Below are positions 30,582 through 31,961 of a DNA stretch of 31,961 nt, in pieces. Numbering within the stretch: position 1 is the first letter of the stretch; each line of letters starts with the position of its first letter. Where the stretch lies: positions 1-31,961 of the forward strand of contig JAICUS010000002.1 of NCBI GenBank assembly GCA_025935735.1, read 5' to 3'. Source of the DNA: Solirubrobacteraceae bacterium. GTDB lineage: Bacteria; Actinomycetota; Thermoleophilia; Solirubrobacterales; Solirubrobacteraceae. The notes beneath the pieces were generated by a model. The model saw only the letters and a list, made by a program, of their open reading frames with translations. It was not told where the DNA came from and searched no databases. Position numbers and translations under genes: made by a program.

Positions 30582-31838
30582 ATGAAGATCATCAATCTCG
30601 TGGCCGCCGCGGCCACCGCGGCGGTACTCGCCGGCGCGCCCGCAGCGCTCGCGAACGTGCCCTACGCCAACATCGGGTCGCCGGACGGCGCGCTGACCAC
30701 CGTGGCGGTGGGCGACGAGCTGAGCTGCCAGATCCAGCACATCGACGACGGCACCGGCGCGTTCTATCCGCCGAGCGCGGTGCCCGGCGACTGCGGCACG
30801 TTTCTGGCGACCGGCGGGCATCTCTACGCCCCCGACTTCGCGTCGCACACCAGCAGCGCCGCGCGGTCGAACATCACCCCCTACACGGCGTTCACGCCCG
30901 TCAGCCAGTCGCCGACGAGCGGCACCGGTACGCAGGGCGACCCGTTCCGCGTGGTCACCCAGGTCGACGCCGGAAGCACCGGGCTCCACATCACCCAGAC
31001 CGACTCGTACGTGAAGGGCGAGGAGGCCGTGCGCACCGACATCAAGGTGACGAACGACGGCGACGCCGCCCAGAGCGCCGTGCTCTACCGCGCCGCGGAC
31101 TGCTACCTCGGCACCGACGACGGCTACGGCTACCTCAACGCCGCGGCCGGTGCCATCGCCTGCGCCCAGAACCCGAACAACGAGCCGGCGGCTCGGATCC
31201 AGCAGTTCTACCCCGTCACCGGCGGCAACCACTGGAGCGAGAGCAACTACAGCGGCATCTGGAGCCAGATCCGCGACATGGGCGACTTCGACGACGACTG
31301 CTCGCTGTGCGCGACCCAGATCGACAACGGCGCCGGCATCTCGTGGACCGTCGACGTTCCCGCCCACGGGTCGGTGACGAAGTCGCTGTACCTGTCGTCG
31401 TCGCCGACGGGCCAGGTCGGCCCCCCGCCGAGCGGCCAGGAGCAGCAGCCGGCGGGCCAGCAGACCACCCCGCCGCAGACGACCGCCGACCAGGACGTGG
31501 ACCTCACGGTGGACACGCCGAAGGTGTGCATCGCCCGCAAGGCCCGCGCCCGCATCACCTCGACCCGCAAGCACAAGCTGTCGAAGGACCGCTTCGGGTT
31601 CGTGCGCCGCGTGAAGATCGTGAAGGTCGACTTCTACATCGACGGCCGGCGCAAGCTGACCGACAAGAAGGCGGCGTTCAAGGCGGTGCTGGCGATGGAC
31701 GGCATGGACGCGACCAAGCCGCACGAACTGAAGGCGCGCGTCACCCTCCAGCCGCTCCGCCAGCGCGGCAAGCAGGTGCTCGTGGGCAAGCGTTTCACCC
31801 GGACCCTGACCACGTCCCTGAAGGTCTGCGGCTCGTAG
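30582..31838 (+). CDS. Secreted protein with signal peptide and basic Cys-bounded C-terminal domain
   Basis: The product is 418 residues from ATG 30582, with GGAG seven bases upstream. Residues 1-25 (MKIINLVAAAATAAVLAGAP then ALAN) are a signal peptide. The mature protein begins IGSPDGALTTVAVGDELSCQ and continues through a beta-rich domain to about residue 275. A Pro/Gln-rich linker follows (QEQQPAGQQTTPPQTT). The last ~110 residues start VCIARKARARITSTRKHKLS and end SLKVCGS, with VDFYIDGRRKLTDKKAAF inside. I recall such domains from exported proteins of Thermoleophilia but know no function. It may bind a polyanionic surface polymer. It ends before a strong hairpin. Confidence 0.84.
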   Translation: MKIINLVAAAATAAVLAGAPAALANVPYANIGSPDGALTTVAVGDELSCQIQHIDDGTGAFYPPSAVPGDCGTFLATGGHLYAPDFASHTSSAARSNITPYTAFTPVSQSPTSGTGTQGDPFRVVTQVDAGSTGLHITQTDSYVKGEEAVRTDIKVTNDGDAAQSAVLYRAADCYLGTDDGYGYLNAAAGAIACAQNPNNEPAARIQQFYPVTGGNHWSESNYSGIWSQIRDMGDFDDDCSLCATQIDNGAGISWTVDVPAHGSVTKSLYLSSSPTGQVGPPPSGQEQQPAGQQTTPPQTTADQDVDLTVDTPKVCIARKARARITSTRKHKLSKDRFGFVRRVKIVKVDFYIDGRRKLTDKKAAFKAVLAMDGMDATKPHELKARVTLQPLRQRGKQVLVGKRFTRTLTTSLKVCGS

Positions 31839-31859
31839 TCACCCGCCGCAGGTGAGTCG

Positions 31860-31892
31860 CCCGCCCGCCGCGCGAGACGTGCGGCGGGCGGG
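31860..31892 (+). terminator. 12-bp stem-loop after the secreted-protein gene
   Basis: CCCGCCCGCCGC (31860-31871) pairs perfectly with GCGGCGGGCGGG (31881-31892), with a 9-base loop, 21 bases after the stop. There is no U-tract, as is common in high-GC actinobacteria. Confidence 0.7.
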
Positions 31893-31893
31893 A

Positions 31894-31899
31894 TAGCCT
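31894..31899 (+). promoter_or_regulatory. -10-like element before the gamma-glutamyltransferase-like gene
   Basis: TAGCCT lies 7 bases before ATG 31907, directly after the terminator stem and with no Shine-Dalgarno sequence. This is the same arrangement as at the Rieske gene. Confidence 0.45.
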
Positions 31900-31906
31900 G
31901 CGCGCT

Positions 31907-31961
31907 ATGCGAGGCGTCGTGGCAGCAGGCCATCCGCTCACGGCGCAGGCCGGCGCCGACG
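31907..31961 (+). CDS. Gamma-glutamyltransferase-like protein (start only)
   Basis: Only 18 codons are in the window, MRGVVAAGHPLTAQAGAD. The pattern VVAAGHPLTAxAG is the characteristic opening of gamma-glutamyltransferase family proteins, which cleave gamma-glutamyl bonds such as that of glutathione. The rest, including the catalytic threonine, lies beyond the edge. ATG 31907 follows a -10-like hexamer by 7 bases. The assignment rests on a short segment and is provisional. Confidence 0.6.
   Translation, partial: MRGVVAAGHPLTAQAGAD

Noticed and set aside
1..31961. tRNA, rRNA, CRISPR arrays, insertion sequences
   Set aside because: I looked for cloverleaf-like or ribosomal sequences, regularly spaced repeats and transposase motifs and found none I could support.

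Overview
The window is about 32 kb of very GC-rich, densely packed DNA. It looks like the chromosome of a high-GC actinobacterium, most likely of the Thermoleophilia (Solirubrobacter-like) group. That placement is an inference. It rests on the actinobacterial type of contractile injection genes, a DICT-domain MerR regulator, the secreted protein with Cys-bounded basic C-terminal domain, and an ftsZ gene sitting next to parA. No rRNA, tRNA, CRISPR array or insertion sequence was seen.

Region 1 (1-13966, all minus strand) is the structural operon of an extracellular/cytoplasmic contractile injection system (eCIS, a phage-tail-like particle of the Afp/PVC family). Reading from its promoter near 13975, the order is: Pvc16-like cap protein (DUF4255), degenerate receiver-domain protein, sheath, inner tube, small assembly protein, DUF6760-like small protein, a 1232-residue repeat-rich protein, second tube protein, LysM baseplate protein, VgrG-like spike, gp25-like wedge, Afp11-like baseplate protein, Afp12-like tail protein and a zinc-ribbon protein cut by the window edge. 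Nearly every junction from the spike side onward is a 1-4 base stop/start overlap (ATGA, GTGA or TAGTG), so the baseplate block is translationally coupled. I see no tail fibre gene and no separate PAAR tip gene in the visible part.

Region 2 (13999-18860, plus strand) is a set of apparently unrelated genes: a SAM methyltransferase with regulatory domain, a pilin/TadE-like anchored exported protein coupled to a lipoprotein and a small membrane protein, and a Rieske oxygenase. Region 3 (18805-21365, minus strand) returns to the eCIS: the particle-associated AAA+ ATPase, preceded by a small DUF4157 protein with an HELAH motif, in a separate two-gene operon.

Region 4 (21444-26778) holds a membrane protein of unknown role, a MarR regulator with an operator-like palindrome over its -10 and a coupled MFS transporter fused to a USP-like domain, a MerR-DICT regulator and an MpaB-family oxygenase. 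Two decayed genes lie here: a short-chain dehydrogenase and a glyoxalase-fold gene, each with an apparent internal deletion plus a frameshift. Region 5 (26909-31961) has a parA-ftsZ operon, a GAF/LuxR regulator, a secreted protein and the first codons of a gamma-glutamyltransferase-like gene.

Several genes have a TANNNT -10-like hexamer only 6-9 bases before the start codon and no Shine-Dalgarno sequence, suggesting leaderless transcripts. The main points of interest are the repeat protein and the degenerate receiver inside the eCIS operon, the detached ATPase-DUF4157 module, and the parA-ftsZ pair.
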